A stretch of DNA of 64,000 nucleotides from Ceratodon purpureus. Taxonomy: Eukaryota > Streptophyta > Bryopsida > Pseudoditrichales > Ditrichaceae. The notes under the pieces were generated by a model. The model did not search any database and was not told the origin of the DNA. It worked only from the letters and a program-made list of their open reading frames with translations. The position numbers were made by a program, and so were the translations under genes. The stretch lies in the NCBI GenBank assembly GCA_014871385.1, contig CM026423.1, positions 5,556,967 through 5,620,966 of the forward strand, written 5' to 3'. Each line of letters begins with the position of its first letter. The first letter of the stretch is position 1. This document shows, in pieces, positions 11,101-24,790 of this stretch.

Positions 11101-12737
11101 GGAATATGAGATGGTGTCGGACAGAGGGCAGGCCGACATGGAATTTGCAAAGTGGAGACGCATGCGGCGTCGAAAGTCTACTACTCTAACTTAGAGCTTC
11201 CTCGACTTGTGCTCTGTCGTCTTGTTTCCGGTGGTTTGCTCTGCATGCTTTACTCACCTGTTTACTTTTCTCTCTCTTTTTACGTGATTTCCTCTCCATC
11301 ATTTTCCTATCATGTGGGCTGAATGTTCCCTTACCATCAAATTATGATCACATCTATACTAAAATACTACTAAAAATTTGGGGTTGATTGAAAAAAAAAT
11401 TAAAGACATTTTTAAAACACTTCGACACGATGAAGATATTTCTTAAAACACTATTTTCCGATTTTTAAGTGATTTAGATTTAAGAACAAGACATTTAGTG
11501 ATATTGAACAATTTTTGGTGTTCGTCTTCAATGAAATAAGCAACATTTTTCACAAATGGTACAACTTTGATCCATTTTATTGCTTGACATAGTTTGAGCT
11601 CGATGATTTTGCTATCATATGAAGTGTACATGGCTTACCGATAGGCTTTATCAAGTGGGTATGAGTTTAATATTTGCCAAGTAAATAGTTAATTGGATTT
11701 GTCCAATGGAGGAATTGGCAGGAGGAGTCTGAGTTTCGTCAATATTGGGGATGGGGATGTAGTTGTGTGCTAATATGAAAAAGAATGAAAATCAGTGTGT
11801 AACTTATTACAGAATTGGTTTTGTCATTTCAGGGTATAGTATCGAGGCTGAAAACAAGTGGCAAGGGATCTCTTGGAAAGAGTTGAGGGATCCAAGGGAA
11901 AAGCAAGGTGAATTAGTGAGAGTTAAAATAAGTGTTGAATGGTCAAGGAGGGTGGTATTTATTATTGGCTAGTTTGAATGAGCAAGAGAGGGCAGCCGTC
12001 AGATTTGATGCTGCAATAACACTGAAATTAGAGTTTAGTTGAAGTTTATATATATTGGGTATGTACGCATGCATTCCTCTGCACATGTTCATATAGCAAT
12101 GTACTTGGTACAGTTCTGGAGTATTCCGTTGTAGAGGTGGAGAGCGGAAAGAGACTGACTGAAAAAAAAAAAAAAGGGACAAGTTACTAGCCAATTGGTA
12201 TGATGTGGGATCACCAAATTGAGAACATTCTTTAGCAGTTGAACAATTGCCAAGAGGGTCTCCGGGCAACTTTGCACTTTGAGAAGAACAAGTTTATGCC
12301 AAAAACCAACACTCTCTTTGGTGGAAAACTCAGCAAAGAATTTGTCATATTGGACTCGACACTGTTAGCACAAGAAAGCCAGACAACTAAGAAATCTTGA
12401 ATTGGACTTGTATGAAGTATAGTATAGCAGCCTATATGATATTGTTTGTTGCAGGACTGATTTCCATGGTTTTTGATAGAACAAAAAACAATATAATAGA
12501 AGTTAGAAGATAGAAACCCAAACTTTCGGAAGTACAACTTCTTTTTGAAACTTTTTCTGGAGGTGGGTTAGGCTTTTTAGAATGAGACAATTTGACATGT
12601 TTTTAATGTAAATCTTACATTCATTGGAGAACAATTAGTAAGCATATTTTTTTAAATTAAAGATATGTGTATTTCCATCACACTCTTCCATTTCATACTT
12701 TGATTTTTCAAGCAAGAAAACCAAGCCTAAGCTCATG
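11101..12737. other. AT-rich intergenic DNA
   Basis: No gene, RNA or complete element seen. The short frames at 11443-12537 have no recognisable product and lie in biased, T-rich sequence. Confidence 0.5.
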
Positions 12738-13046
12738 TAAGGTATGAACACCTAAAGCCCCCCAGGCGTTTCTATTAGATTCTTGCTCCACTCGAGATTT
12801 GATCACCCTATGATTACCCATAATGTACCCCATGCGTACATGCAGTAGTAGGTCTAATTATAGGTTAACCTATATTGGTCACTTATAAAATTTATAGTTA
12901 TTATTTTAAGACCTTTAAAATATCCTTAAAATGGGGAAACTTCATCTTTTCTTATTGTTAATCACTGAAAAATAGTGAGGCACTCATTCCACCACTCCAA
13001 GTATAGTGAATTTCTTAAAGGGACGAAAATATGTGTTCATACCTTA
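12738..13046. mobile_element. MITE, TAAGGT family, copy 1
   Basis: Begins TAAGGTATGAACACCTA and ends with the near-exact reverse complement (TATGTGTTCATACCTTA), giving 15 of 17 matching terminal positions around a 309 bp AT-rich body without coding capacity. If TA is the target duplication, the inverted repeat starts AGGT, as expected for a Tc1/mariner-type short element. A second member is at 43043-43326. Confidence 0.65.
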
Positions 13047-16000
13047 GGGTAATGCAGGTAAATTGCAATAAGAGATTTAGTGCTCACTCTTTAAATTATT
13101 TCGTCTGTCAAGGATCTAGCAGCATTTATGCATAATTAGAGACCCAAATCAATCATGGATTCATGGTGACATACCCAAATATGACTTAGTACTCATAAAT
13201 ATACATACGGTATTTCAGAGAGAAGGGTATTTCTCATGAGCTTCTGAAACTGTAGCACTTTAACAACATACTGACTCACTGAGGCTTTGTGGCTACTATA
13301 TATATACATATGGACTCCTTGGTCCCACAGTGTTAAAAATTTTAGGACCTCTGAAGAAGTCTAATGAGGTGGCAATGCAATCCCGAAGCTGCCCAATCAA
13401 TGATAAAAAGGAAGCCCTAAATCTCATGTAAGTCAGCAGTATAAAGCATCTTGAGAATCTTATGTCCGCCTGCAAATTAAAGCATGTCAAATTGTTATGG
13501 GCCTATCCAACAATGGCCACATTGTGGTATTCTATCATGTGAGTTGCCTTAGAATATTATTGCAGGCAACTTGAATATCCGAGCAAAATCTCTAATCAGT
13601 GGATTTACATGAAAGCCACATGTGAGTCATGGGACTCAAAGATGCATCTTGATCACATATATGAAATTGTCAACTGGTTCTGTGAATGATCTTGGTATAG
13701 CTTTAATTAGGAGTTATTCCACCCATGTCATAGCCAGAAAGAAATAATTATCTTAAGGTATAACGGATTAGTATTTGCTATACATTTTTCCGATTCATTA
13801 TTGATATGATGAAACTCATTTAGTCATATACGGTAGCATTAAGGGCTACCTCCACTTGGTCTGCAATCCATTGGTTACGTAATCCAAGGCCTTTCTACTT
13901 GGGGCCAAATGCAAAAACGCCTTGCATTATTCTAATGAAAAAGGGAGGTCTGACATGGTCCAAAATCATATTTTTTGGATCATCCTGGAAAGGAAAGCCA
14001 AGAGCTCCCCTTGTGGCCATTGCTAAGGTAGACGTAAAAATCATTTATCAAATATAATAGTATTTATGGAGCGATGAGAACATTCAATTGGAAGAAAAAT
14101 CTGAAGGTCAGATTAATCTACTTTTGTGCTTGGGCTTCAACTTCTTCCTTTGCAAAAAACCTCGCCTTCGCCTTAATGACGAGGGCCTCCAACCACGGCT
14201 CCCATTGGAGGGGGCAAAAAGCCCCCGATATTTTGCTTGTTAATGAAAATAAATAAAATAAATAAATAAAAAATCAAACTAACTAAAATTAATTTTGTGG
14301 ATCTCGTTAGATTAATTCGGGGTCCCCGATTCTATTAAAAATAAAAATAAAATCTAAAAAGGGTCGCAAGGACCCTAAAAATAGATCAAGGAGGGGAGGA
14401 GGAAGGGGAGGGTCCGCCTTGTCATTAAGACGAGGGCGAGGTTTATTGCAAGGGCAACTCATTGGCCTCCACCCCTACCCACATGGGAAAATTGACTAGT
14501 AAGTTCCTACTCCATTTCACTCTAAATTAGCTTTAAACTAATCATAATTTGATGGTAAGCCAAGTTCAAAAAACAATGTACAAATGAAATCTAAATTTAC
14601 TAATTGTTTGCAATAATATTAAATCGATTGAGTGAGGTAAAAGGAGAAAAAAGAGAAGTGGTGGAACACGAGAAGAAATAAAAAATAATTTATATGTTAT
14701 TACATTTTAGTATCTATATATTTTTCACTTTATTCTCTTTCTATACATCTCATTTTTCCTTTTAGATTCATGCCTCCTTTCTATTTAATTCTATATAGGT
14801 GGTGAATCATAGATGATTTAGATGTTAACAATAACATGGATTTGAACCATAAGCTATCTAAGGTTCTATACATTAAAAAAAATGAATCATACAAATTACT
14901 TAGCACATGTCATTCTGCCTCAAATCATCAACTTTTCTTTTCATCTAACAAACGTATCTTTACTGTAAAAGTTTTCGAAATATATGGAGTGCAATGATCA
15001 TGTTGCATTAATTGATAAAAAACTTCATTATCTTTCTTTAAAAAAAAGTTTCATAAATGAAATCCTCCTATATGTTTGGAAACTTCGAAATCAAATCCAT
15101 CCATAAGCCATTATAGTATTGATATGAGTTCCTTTGCACTCTTAGAGGTTCATTCAATAATGAAGGAGGTTGCAATGCCGTACGGGTCGCGTTCACTCTT
15201 AAAGGATGTTATCCTTCTCGAGATTTATATAATTGCAAAGGCTTATTATAAAATATAAAAAATTATATTAAACAAAAAGAAAAAATCATAAGTTGATACT
15301 ATAATTGAAGTCGTGAATCATTTAAGTTAGATACATTTGTATGCTTAGATCTATGATTGTTGTCAAAAATATGCTTTATAATTTTAGAAAAAAATTATTG
15401 AAAGAAAATTAATATAATGATATTAACAATCTATGAGTAAAATTTGTTGTGATGGATTTAAATGTGTCACTCTAGTAGTGGTGAGTTTTCCATATTTTTT
15501 TATTACTTGATTTTTTGAATTAACTAATGAAGAATAGTCTTTGAATTAAACTCTTATAATTCTTTTGTAAATCACTTCAACATGAAATGAAGAATAGAAA
15601 ATCACTCTTCAACCTTTAGATATAGTGTAAAGTGAGAAGGGACCACAAAAAAAGTGTTCAAGTTTTTAATGTATTTTAATAATGTGGCTGCTATTGAATG
15701 GATGTAAGAATTTGGGCAGAACAACCTTTTGGAATTTTCGTCAAAACCACCTCTCGAAGTGATCTTGATGTTAAATTAGGGCTTGAAAAATGTGCACTTT
15801 TGTTACCACAAATGATAAAAGTATTGTCCGTATCATTTTATCTTCTTTACAACCCTTAGATTGATAATTTTGGGTGTAAAGTCACACTCTTAAGTCTTCT
15901 CAGTCTCAAGGCCTTCCATTCAAAAAAAATTCTCCCCTCACTGTTTCTGGCCTCTATTCTAAAGAGGCCCTTGGTTTTTGACGCACAACATATAAATGAA

Positions 16001-16892
16001 GGATGAAGTAAACACCCATGTTGTCTTGTTTTGAATAATTGTAGATCCTTTTTCTTGTACTCTACAAAGGTTTTAAAAGTGTCCTGTTTCTTTTGCTTGC
16101 CACTATATATATCCGCCTGGCAGAAATTGCTGACAGGGTGCTGGCAGCCATGGCAATTTTTCTCACTCATGTAAATCTACCTGGCAGAGGTTGTTGGTGG
16201 GAAGACTGTGATGGTATCTTGAAACAACTTGCTTGCATTTACCATCTAAACACTTTCGCGGGAAAGGCACAATAGGTAATATTCAGAAATGACAACATCA
16301 CCGGAGTAGCACACTTCAAAGCCTTATTTACTTCACCAGAATGTCTGAATCAAATCAAAAGGAACTCCTTGAGAAAATGTTGATGTATGCCGACAGAAGA
16401 AATTCCTTGTGGTCCATGGTCCTTTGACACACAACTTATGGTGTTGAATGTTTTGAACAAAGAGTCCAAGCAAAATAAAGTATAGTCGAATTTGATAAAG
16501 ACCAATCAACTGGCATATGAAAGCATGCCTGTAGAGCCTTCATAAATTTTCATTTCTAGCATGTCTTTTCTAATGATAATCATAATAATTCACACTTGTA
16601 GTATGTCATAAAAATCTTGATAACTGTTTTTTTTTCCTCAAAATTTTGTGGTGAAAAGTTTCTACAGCATAAACCTAGACTGAACATAATTTCATTTTCA
16701 ACCAACTTTTTTTTTTTGGTTTTTTGGTTTTTTGAAGCAAATGGTGAATTTATTCCATAGCAATAGAAACAGAACAAAAAACACCACAGCACAACCCAGC
16801 CAGCAGAGGGCTGGCTGGCAACCAAATTTTTTTTTTGGAGTTTTTCCCTACCTGATAAGATACCTAACCTGAACCGCTTCACCTATGGTTAA
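13047..16892. other. AT-rich intergenic DNA with a foldback repeat
   Basis: No gene found. It contains the foldback element at about 14130-14460 and several A/T homopolymer stretches. The largest frame (15856-16170, minus, 104 codons) shows no known motif and no splice partner. Confidence 0.45.
14130..14460. repeat. foldback / MITE-like repeat
   Basis: The segment at about 14151-14190 (AACCTCGCCTTCGCCTTAAT) recurs inverted at about 14420-14452 (ATTAAGACGAGGGCGAGGTT), about 80% alike over 40 bp with AT-rich sequence between. The right half of the unit, including a G-rich tract like GGAGGGGAGGAGGAAG and then the gTCaTTAAGACgAGG core, is echoed at 18690-18840. Confidence 0.45.
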
Positions 16893-17825
16893 CCCCTAAA
16901 GGTTCTGGAAATCCAAAATGGCTCTCAGCTGTTTCGGGCAGCCTAGATGAAGGGGTTAAAATTAATATTTTTGCCTAAGAATTTTACTGGATGCTCGTTA
17001 TACAGCAAAGTGTATGTGGTAAAAATTTCAACACCAAATTTCACTTTTAGAACCTTCATCTAGGAATTTTAGGTTTCAAGTCCAAAACGGGCAGTTTAAA
17101 ATTAGTTTTTTTTAGAATTCTTTTTTTGGAAATGTGTTCATAACCAATTCACTACTCAAAATCCAAAGTGGCCTATGTCAAAAAGCTTACCAATTTTAGA
17201 AGGGCAACCTCCAAAAATCACAGAAACAACCTTCTCAGTTTTTGGTAATTTTACAATTTTTTCTTTCAAAATTTTTCAAAATTTGAGATTTAGGAATTTT
17301 TCAAATTTGTTTTTTCCAATAATTCAAAAAATCATGGACATAACTTTTAACCGTTCACTTTTTTAAAAAACCAAAAGCATTTCACGTCATTTAGGTTTTA
17401 CCATATTGTGGTTTTTGCACCTTCTTGTGGAAATTAATTTGCATGAAGGCCAAAAAACTGTAATGAGACTCTAAAATTTTGCATGGAGGTGCTCAACTTA
17501 GTTACCTACATGGAAAAAAATATGAGCAAAATGTTTGAGGTAACAATAATCAAATCTCCCTTGGCACCATTTAGTGTATGCCTTTCCTGCAAAGCCAAAA
17601 AAAAAAAAAAAAACAGTAAACTTTGAACGTTATAATCTCACAAATGGTAAAGATCCAACCGTTGAAATTTAACATGGTATTAGTGCAGGTAGTTAGGTTT
17701 AAGATCTTACGGTTGGATGTAACAAAAAATTAAAAATTTAAGAATCATACTTCTACTTCTACAAGGTCGTCAAAAATCACAGTTTTTAGTTTTGGAGGTC
17801 CAAAAACGGCTTGAACCTTTAGGGG
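16893..17825. mobile_element. TTAA-flanked non-autonomous DNA transposon, 933 bp
   Basis: Termini are CCCCTAAAGGTTC at 16893 and GAACCTTTAGGGG ending at 17825, a perfect 13 bp inverted repeat. TTAA lies immediately outside on both sides (16889-16892 and 17826-17829). A TTAA target duplication with inverted repeats starting CCC is the structural hallmark of piggyBac-superfamily elements. The body is AT-rich with no transposase frame, so it would need a partner in trans. A smaller element with the same layout is at 52057-52406. Confidence 0.7.
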
Positions 17826-18689
17826 TTAAATCTAAGGGGGGGTAGTTCCAAACAAGCCCAGTGTGAGCGGAAGTGAAGAATACACCACGGTGATGCCACA
17901 GAGATGCGAAGTTGTGTTGAGCCCAGGGAGCAATTTTCAACCAACTTTACAATTCACAGTTTGGAGTATTTTGGGAGCCAAGGTGGCTGGTAAAATTCAA
18001 ACTTTACGCCTGTTTCAGCGCTGTTCTGTACAGCAATACTGTATATCTATCCTCGTGGGTGCTGTACAAGTCTGAAGGGAAAAACCTTGACATGTATGAG
18101 CAACTTTTTATTTATTTATTTGTTTTTATATAAAGTAAATAAACTACTTCATTGCATGAAAAGAGTAACTTGTGTTTGACATTGTCATTCTGCTTGGCCA
18201 ACATGTGTGAACTTGTGAAGTCTGGAGTTTCTCAAGGATTTTGTACAATGTTTCAGTCATGGGAATTTAAGTTTCTTGTGCAAATATTCCCTACAATCTG
18301 AGACCAGTTTTTGGACCTTTTTCATCGCTTTGCACAATCAATTTGATAATGTAATGACTTATAAGATCACAACATTGGACATGCAGTCCAGGCTTTCTTT
18401 TATCTTCCCAGGTCACAAGTCTATCCTTTGGGGGAGTCCAGAGTCAGAGGACGAAAACTATCCAAATGGCAATTGGGCGCATAGAAATTTGACTGTCTTA
18501 TTTCAGGGCCACTTCAGATGTGGAGTGACTGGAGTCAAGGTCAGTGTTTCTTTTCACTCTTAAAAATCCCATCTGAAAATTTATTTGTAACTCAGTTTCT
18601 AGCTAAAATCTTTCACAAAGTTTAGAAAATCTTGAATTTGTAAAAGATGTTTAATTTGTCTAAAATCACCTAATTAGATCCCATGTATT

Positions 18690-18840
18690 TATTTGGGATC
18701 TTTGATTCTAGAAATATAAAAAATCATTTTAAAAAATGGGACCACAAATCAATTAAAATAAGAAAAAAAATATGAGAGGAGGGAGGAAGAGGGCCTACAT
18801 TGTCTTCAAGACAAGGACTAGCTCTATAATCAAAGATTTT
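18690..18840. repeat. diverged copy of the 14.3 kb repeat
   Basis: The order of blocks (TTTGATTCTA, A-rich, GAGGAGGGAGGAAGAGGG, then CATTGTCTTCAAGACAAGG) parallels 14315-14445. Similarity is patchy. This marks a dispersed repeat family in the region rather than a gene. Confidence 0.4.
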
Positions 18841-19643
18841 TACATTAGCTACCATAGTGAAAAAATTATAAGAAACAACATATATTGAATATGAAAATTC
18901 TCAATGAACAATAACATAATATTCTTGAATTAACATAAGAGTAATCGTCTCCTCTTGTATCAAATCAGTGGTGACACATAATAATTTATACCTTTTATCA
19001 AAATATGTAGTCATTCCTTCATTTATGGACATGAATTGCTCTTCTTTGATAGCCACTTGCTTCACTTTCATAAGCCTCTTCCAATTTAGTTCAAGAAATT
19101 TAAAACACATTAAAATAAATTCTTGAGAATGATTATTAATGGAGGGCTACATTAGCATTGGTTCTAGCTTGTTATGATACATTTCCTCATTGGAGTAACC
19201 TGATAATAAATAATAATTCTTATATTATTGTAACATGGTAGCTATTTTGTCCAAAAATACTTTCAAAAGAAATAAAAAATTTCTATTGAGAAGTGAACCT
19301 TATTTTTTCAAAATAAGTTTTTGTTTGGAGGTGCACCCCGGCCACGGTATATGGGAACAACGTTATCCCCAAGTGAAGAATACAACATCTTTGTATTTAA
19401 ATATATATATTTGCAGTATTATAATCATTTCAAGTTGCTACATCTACATCCTGATTGCACGTTGTTCTTGCTGGTGTGGACTTTTGACTAACAAAAATCA
19501 TTAGGTGGCAGAAGGTGTGACTCCACGCCACACGAATCTTGATAGAATTGAAGGATTCTAATATTTGATTGGCATAGTTGGTACACTGCTCCAAAAACTC
19601 CACAATGAAAACAAAATCGATCAACACTCATCACTGTAAATTA

Positions 19644-20455
19644 TCATTTTCTGCATCTCCTTGTAAAATTATTTCTGTTGAGTGCGTTCATGCTCAACGT
19701 TGCTTCTAACAACAAGGCACTAAAGTCCAGTGTCAAGGAGTGTTGTTGGCTCATCGTATCCTTCTCATCAGAAGCAATGCTGTTGCTGGGCATCATGAAT
19801 ATGGTAATGCCCACTGTAGAAAGGACACCCGAGGTCCTAGTGTGAGACAACAATTCTGGTTCTAGACGGCCTCCAAAAAACTCCAACAGGTGCGATAAAA
19901 TCAACTGGATAACACTGTCAGAGGGGAAAAAGTGCTCATACCCATTATTGAGTTGACATGTTTTCATGAAAAATTCTGGATCAATGCCCGTGTTCAACTC
20001 TTCCTTTGCCTTAGCAAGGCCATGCTGCAGCTTGGCTCTTCACATCACTTATTCCACTACCGTTACCATTCATAAGTTGATGTGGTCTACTTTGAGTACG
20101 GAAGGCAGTTACAGAATTGCAGGCAGGAGTGGCCCTAGGATTGTATTCAATTTTTGTTCAGACGTCATCTCGAAACAAACACTTCTATTGCAAGCTCAAT
20201 GTTAGAAATTCCGGATCATTCCTGAGACCAAAACAACTTTGAACCCAAGTGTATTGGGTTGTCTTCAATGATTGAGCCTTTGTGAAAAAGTATGACTTCA
20301 GTTACATCAGTTTTGCCATTATTTTTGCTTTGATTCCGTATGGCTGAAGCAAACTCCAGGTCGAGTCTAAATTCCTCATGCAATTTGTCCTTTGTGCTAT
20401 TCTTGTGAGATTGTTGGCACCATGTGTGCTCTGGGTGAGTTATATGATTGCGCAT
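19644..20455 (-). other. unrecognised reading-frame remnants
   Basis: Two minus-strand frames, 19997-19644 (117 codons) and 20455-20216 (79 codons), read more like protein than their surroundings. The first can be extended upstream to about 20055 (AKLQHGLAKAKEELNTGID) before a stop. No family was recognised and no clear splice sites join them. They may be a decayed gene or captured transposon cargo. Confidence 0.2.
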
Positions 20456-23302
20456 GCATATTTATCTCTTCTTGCGGTGAGTCATTTCTGGAGGCATTTT
20501 GAGAATTCGGTGGGTAACAGCTATGTGTAGCATTGGTACACAAAGGTTGGTCCACAATACTCTTGGTGTGAGGCGATCCAGACTACATCTGTACAAGTCG
20601 ATAGCATATGCCCTACAAGACAAAAATCATGGAGTTCCAGCTTCCGGGAGGAAAATTATTATGTAACTTTAGCCGGAAGGGGTAAAAAGGGACATTGAGG
20701 GCTGTGAAGAGCAGAGTATCCATTCCCATATCTGAAATAAGTGAGAGCAAAGTAATCATGTACAGTCCACTTTCAAAAGCAATCATCTATCAAGATCCTG
20801 GTAAAAGGCAGATGCTTCTCTCCAAATGTCCCCAAAGCACACATTGGACTGTAGTACCGTGAAATTCCCACATATGTAAGGAAATGTCCTGCTTAAAGTA
20901 TCAGGTAAGAATAGGTTTAAATTTAGGAAAAAAATAAAATTTGTTTTACAAATATAATTCACTCTTGAGGCATTTAGATTGTAAATACCTCAATAATTTC
21001 TAAATACTTCTTTCTCAATATGTAACAATATATATAAAATTGTAGATTTCAAATTCATCCCTATGCATTATTGGTATCATACAAACAATTGTATGTTGGA
21101 TTCATGTTTAAAAATGACTCAACATGTGTCCATCTTCTATATATTTCTCACTTTCCACGTCATTAGTTTGTAAGTTAATTGATTCATCTTGTCATTGAGT
21201 TTACATTAGAGTACATCGTAGGCCATGGATACATAATCTTTTTTGCAATTGTAGTTCTTGTTTGCTTAAAATTAAATCCATTTTTTTCGGGGGAAAAATA
21301 GTGTTTATTAATTTTATTATATTGTATAAGATTTGTGACATTTGTATGTACCATAATCATACAGTAGGGTTGTTACACCCTATGAAAAATTATCTTTTTT
21401 TAATATGTATTTCATCTTTTAAAAATCAATTAATTAAATTACGTCTTTCAAGTCAAGATGGTTTACAATTACCATTGATGACTTAGACATACTTTATTTC
21501 AATCATTTTTCTTTATGAGTTTTTATTCTGAATAAATAAAAATTGACATTTGACTACTTGCCATATAACTAGTATAGCATCAACACTTACAGTCTTACAT
21601 CAACATCTACATAAACAATCATTTTTTTTTATTATAAAATTTAAAGAAGAATATAAATACACATCTTATATTCATTTGGAGGCTTGAAGAGATTTTAACC
21701 ACTACAATATATTGTTTTTAATTTACTCTCATGTTTACTCTACTACTTTGGAAGTTAAATTCACCAAATGGAGATTTTTAAAAATAAATAAATTATTATT
21801 ATTATTATTATTTTTCAATTTTACTTATATGATTAATTAGACATGAACTCATTTTCATAGAAACACATTCAAAGTTGAGTAGGGCCAATTTGCTAAAATA
21901 CAATATAAGAAAAAATAATAATCTAATAATTCACTTATTTTTTCATGCTCTGCCCTTATTTCTAAATAGGCATTTTTGGAATAATTCTTACCCAAAATTA
22001 GAATGGCACATGATGATCTCAACATGTCACAAAAGACATTAACTAAAAATTTCATGATATAAATCTAAGTCCTTTCAACCCTCAAAAAACATTTTGTTCT
22101 AACATGGTCTTGATTTACAATCCCAACCAAATCATGAAAACAACATTGCTTTGCATACAAATTATGATAACTAAAGGAATATTGTCCTACCAAAACATAA
22201 CCAGCTCTTGAGGCACTTCTGAAACAATAAGTACATGTCACTTGTTCTACAAATGAAGAGAATTATCTTAGTCATTGATGTCTCAAACATCAAAGACAAT
22301 GGCAGCGCTTTGCTTCTCAGCTTCTGGGATAAGTCATGAGAGCCTTGTGGTTAAATCTTTCAATAATTTAGGGTATCAGAGCATGTCGCTACTATTGCCA
22401 CAATACCACAATGCAGGTAGTAATTCTTATCCTACACCAGGCTCAAGTTATGAAGCCCAAAATCTCTTCCTGTAATTCAACTTAAGTGTGCAATTTTAAT
22501 GAAGGTGTGATGAGCAATTTAATTGAAGGTGTGATGAGCAATTGAACTGAAGGTGTGATAATCTACATGCTCCTTGACAAGTTTTGAGGGGATTTCAACC
22601 ACGTGTACTCCATGTCATACAAGGTCTGCAGCTTCAAATTAGACCATTCTCTGAGATTCTGAGCCTTAACTCAGTCGGATGTGACCAGGTAGATTGATGG
22701 ATGGAAATAAATAACTTCTCTTTTGCTGCTGATGCACACAACGACAGTTTGTGTATGATATACCGGTATCAGTTTCCTTTAGTAGACAGTTGCTTGAGCA
22801 GATGTGAAAACTTCATGAAGACATCCGAGCGAGAATCAACAAACATGTTTAACAGTTTCGTTGTGAAAATGCAGTAACCAGCTGTGAAAGTGAGAAGAAA
22901 TTCATACCACAGATCTTCACGTTGAAGTGGATACAAAAAACTATTTCGAGTTGTGGAAGAGAAGACATGGATCTAATGGTAAGAAAACCATTTCAGAGGT
23001 ACCCAATTACCATGTGTATCCGGCTTAATGTGTCCAGATGTGTGAGTATGGTAATATCCTAAGCTTAATCACCAAAATATCAGCCAACACTGATCCATTG
23101 TTTCAAAGTAAGGAAAACGAATTAGGTGCATGCAACATGGTGCGCACCAAATTATGTTCTGTTCTGAGGAATTCCTAGTACTGATATGTGCTTCGTTTGC
23201 TCCCTTGCAAAAGATTACCAAGTGTGGAGAAAGTAGAACTCACAGACATGACATTGAGGTCGGAATGCAACTAAATCTAGTCTAACGTCAACAGGGAAAT
23301 TG

Positions 23303-24357
23303 TCATTTCTCATTGACACGGATTGTGCATGATACCTCTCTCTTCGAAGTAGCTGGTGCATCACCTGGCTCATGCTTGGGGATGAGAAGTCTGTCATGGT
23401 CGAGTGTGTCGGTCCTGGACTCAAACTTGTAGGAATGTTTGATTTCGACTTTGATCTTTGGATCAGCAAGTTTGATTTCGACGTTGATTTCATACTTTTT
23501 CAGCTTGCCTGAGTCACTCAGAGAGGTAAGGTGGAGTCTGTCTCCGAAATCAGTACGCCCTTGGTGCAAAAGATAGTAGTCCTTGGTGTCGGAATGCTGC
23601 AAAAGGACTTTGGCATTGATATTGGAATCCAGACTGAAGGAAGCCAAAGCTGGGTAGGAACGACATGACCAGCGTGTCGGGTCCAAACTCACAAGAGCGG
23701 TGACGTTGTGTTTGGATTTCACGTGCTGCTCCAAGGAATTTCTGACCCCAGCGTGCTTGCAATCTGGCATTGGGCAGTCCATTGGCTTGAAGGGGCAGAC
23801 CTTCTCGTGATCCTTGTATGATTTGAGGAGGTAGGTGCTCTTGCAACCCAAGTATTCATATTTGCAGATGACGTGGAGGGAATCGATTATCCCTCCAATC
23901 GCCACATTCTTTATGCTGCTAACAGCCTTGCTGCATCTAGTGCATCTCCTGCCTCGACAGGAACACCTTGAGCATGCCAAGTGTCCGAGCTGACACTGTC
24001 CCAGAATGAAGAAGCGATGAATACAAGCTTTACATGCTTCGAGCATGGGAGTGCCAGCAATCAGGTAAATAAAATGCTACAAAACAAGCAGCTCTATCTC
24101 TTTCTCGCTCTCTCTCTCCACACACACAGACACACACACACATACATGTAGAAAATAACACAAGAAGAAGGATGCGTGTATTGTGTGCAGGGAACTGATA
24201 CCTGGAAGACAGGGGAGCTGACGATTTCCGTCTTGCACATGACGCACTTGAATTGTGGTTTTGTGAGAAACGTGAACTTCTCCTTGCTCTCATCTGCCGC
24301 GAGTTTGTGGGCCAGAGAGGCGGTCCAATTCCTCAGCTGATCGGGTCCTTGCTCCAT
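23303..24357 (-). CDS. SINA-like RING E3 ubiquitin ligase, copy A (282 aa)
   Basis: Two exons: 24357-24202 (52 codons) and 23995-23303, joined in phase 0 across a 206 bp intron. The splice runs through the RING finger, FKCVMC...PVFQ|CQLGHLACSRC...GRRCTRC, and restores all eight zinc ligands (C3HC4). A SIAH-type zinc finger follows: CKYEYLGC...HEKVCPFKPMDCPMPDC...H...H. The rest corresponds to the substrate-binding (TRAF-like) part and ends after KREVSC; it is diverged from SINAT proteins. The family transfers ubiquitin to bound targets as dimers in cytosol or nucleus. ATG 24357 is chosen because copy B starts at the matching codon (MEQGPD) and the upstream extension has no ATG. Confidence 0.85.
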
Positions 24358-24790
24358 CGCAGCTACGACACAACCTTGCAGCCTCCGGAAAACGTGAGAG
24401 ACCACGGTACTTGCCAGCTCCTCAACAGCTGCAATGACAAACGGACTACAACATCGCCAGGAAGTCCACAATTGATCGCGTCAAGCCAACTGGGTAAATT
24501 CAGTTCTGAGGTACCAAACTACATTGATGAGTCCCTTAGCATTACTCGACATTGCCATTCTTCGCAGCCACGATGATGGCGTGAATTAATCAAACAATTA
24601 ACTATGATCCTTGCGCAGCCTGTCATCTCCGTCTTTGATCATAAGCTATTAATTTGTGCAGTATTAATTTGTGCAGTTTTTAAGCTATTAATTTATTATG
24701 AACTGAATGATTTCTAACGAACATTCAAGTGCTCCACACCCCATTCTAGAAATGGTTTTTCTGCAATGCAATATTGATTAGTAGGTTTCG

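Larger units (their letters stand above)
17826..22094. other. AT-rich intergenic DNA
   Basis: No supported gene. It includes a diverged copy of the 14.3 kb repeat (18690-18840) and two minus-strand frames at 19644-20455 listed separately. From 20.9 to 22.0 kb the sequence is strongly AT-rich, with an ATT trinucleotide run near 21790. Confidence 0.45.

Noticed and set aside
23215-23493. Minus-strand frame with MKSTSKSNLL, conserved in both duplicates (also 26535-26810)
   Set aside because: It overlaps the SINA C-terminal coding sequence in another frame; conservation follows from the duplication and the real frame.
24358-24471. N-terminal extension of SINA copy A from 24471
   Set aside because: The frame opens with TTG, not ATG, and copy B starts at the codon matching ATG 24357.
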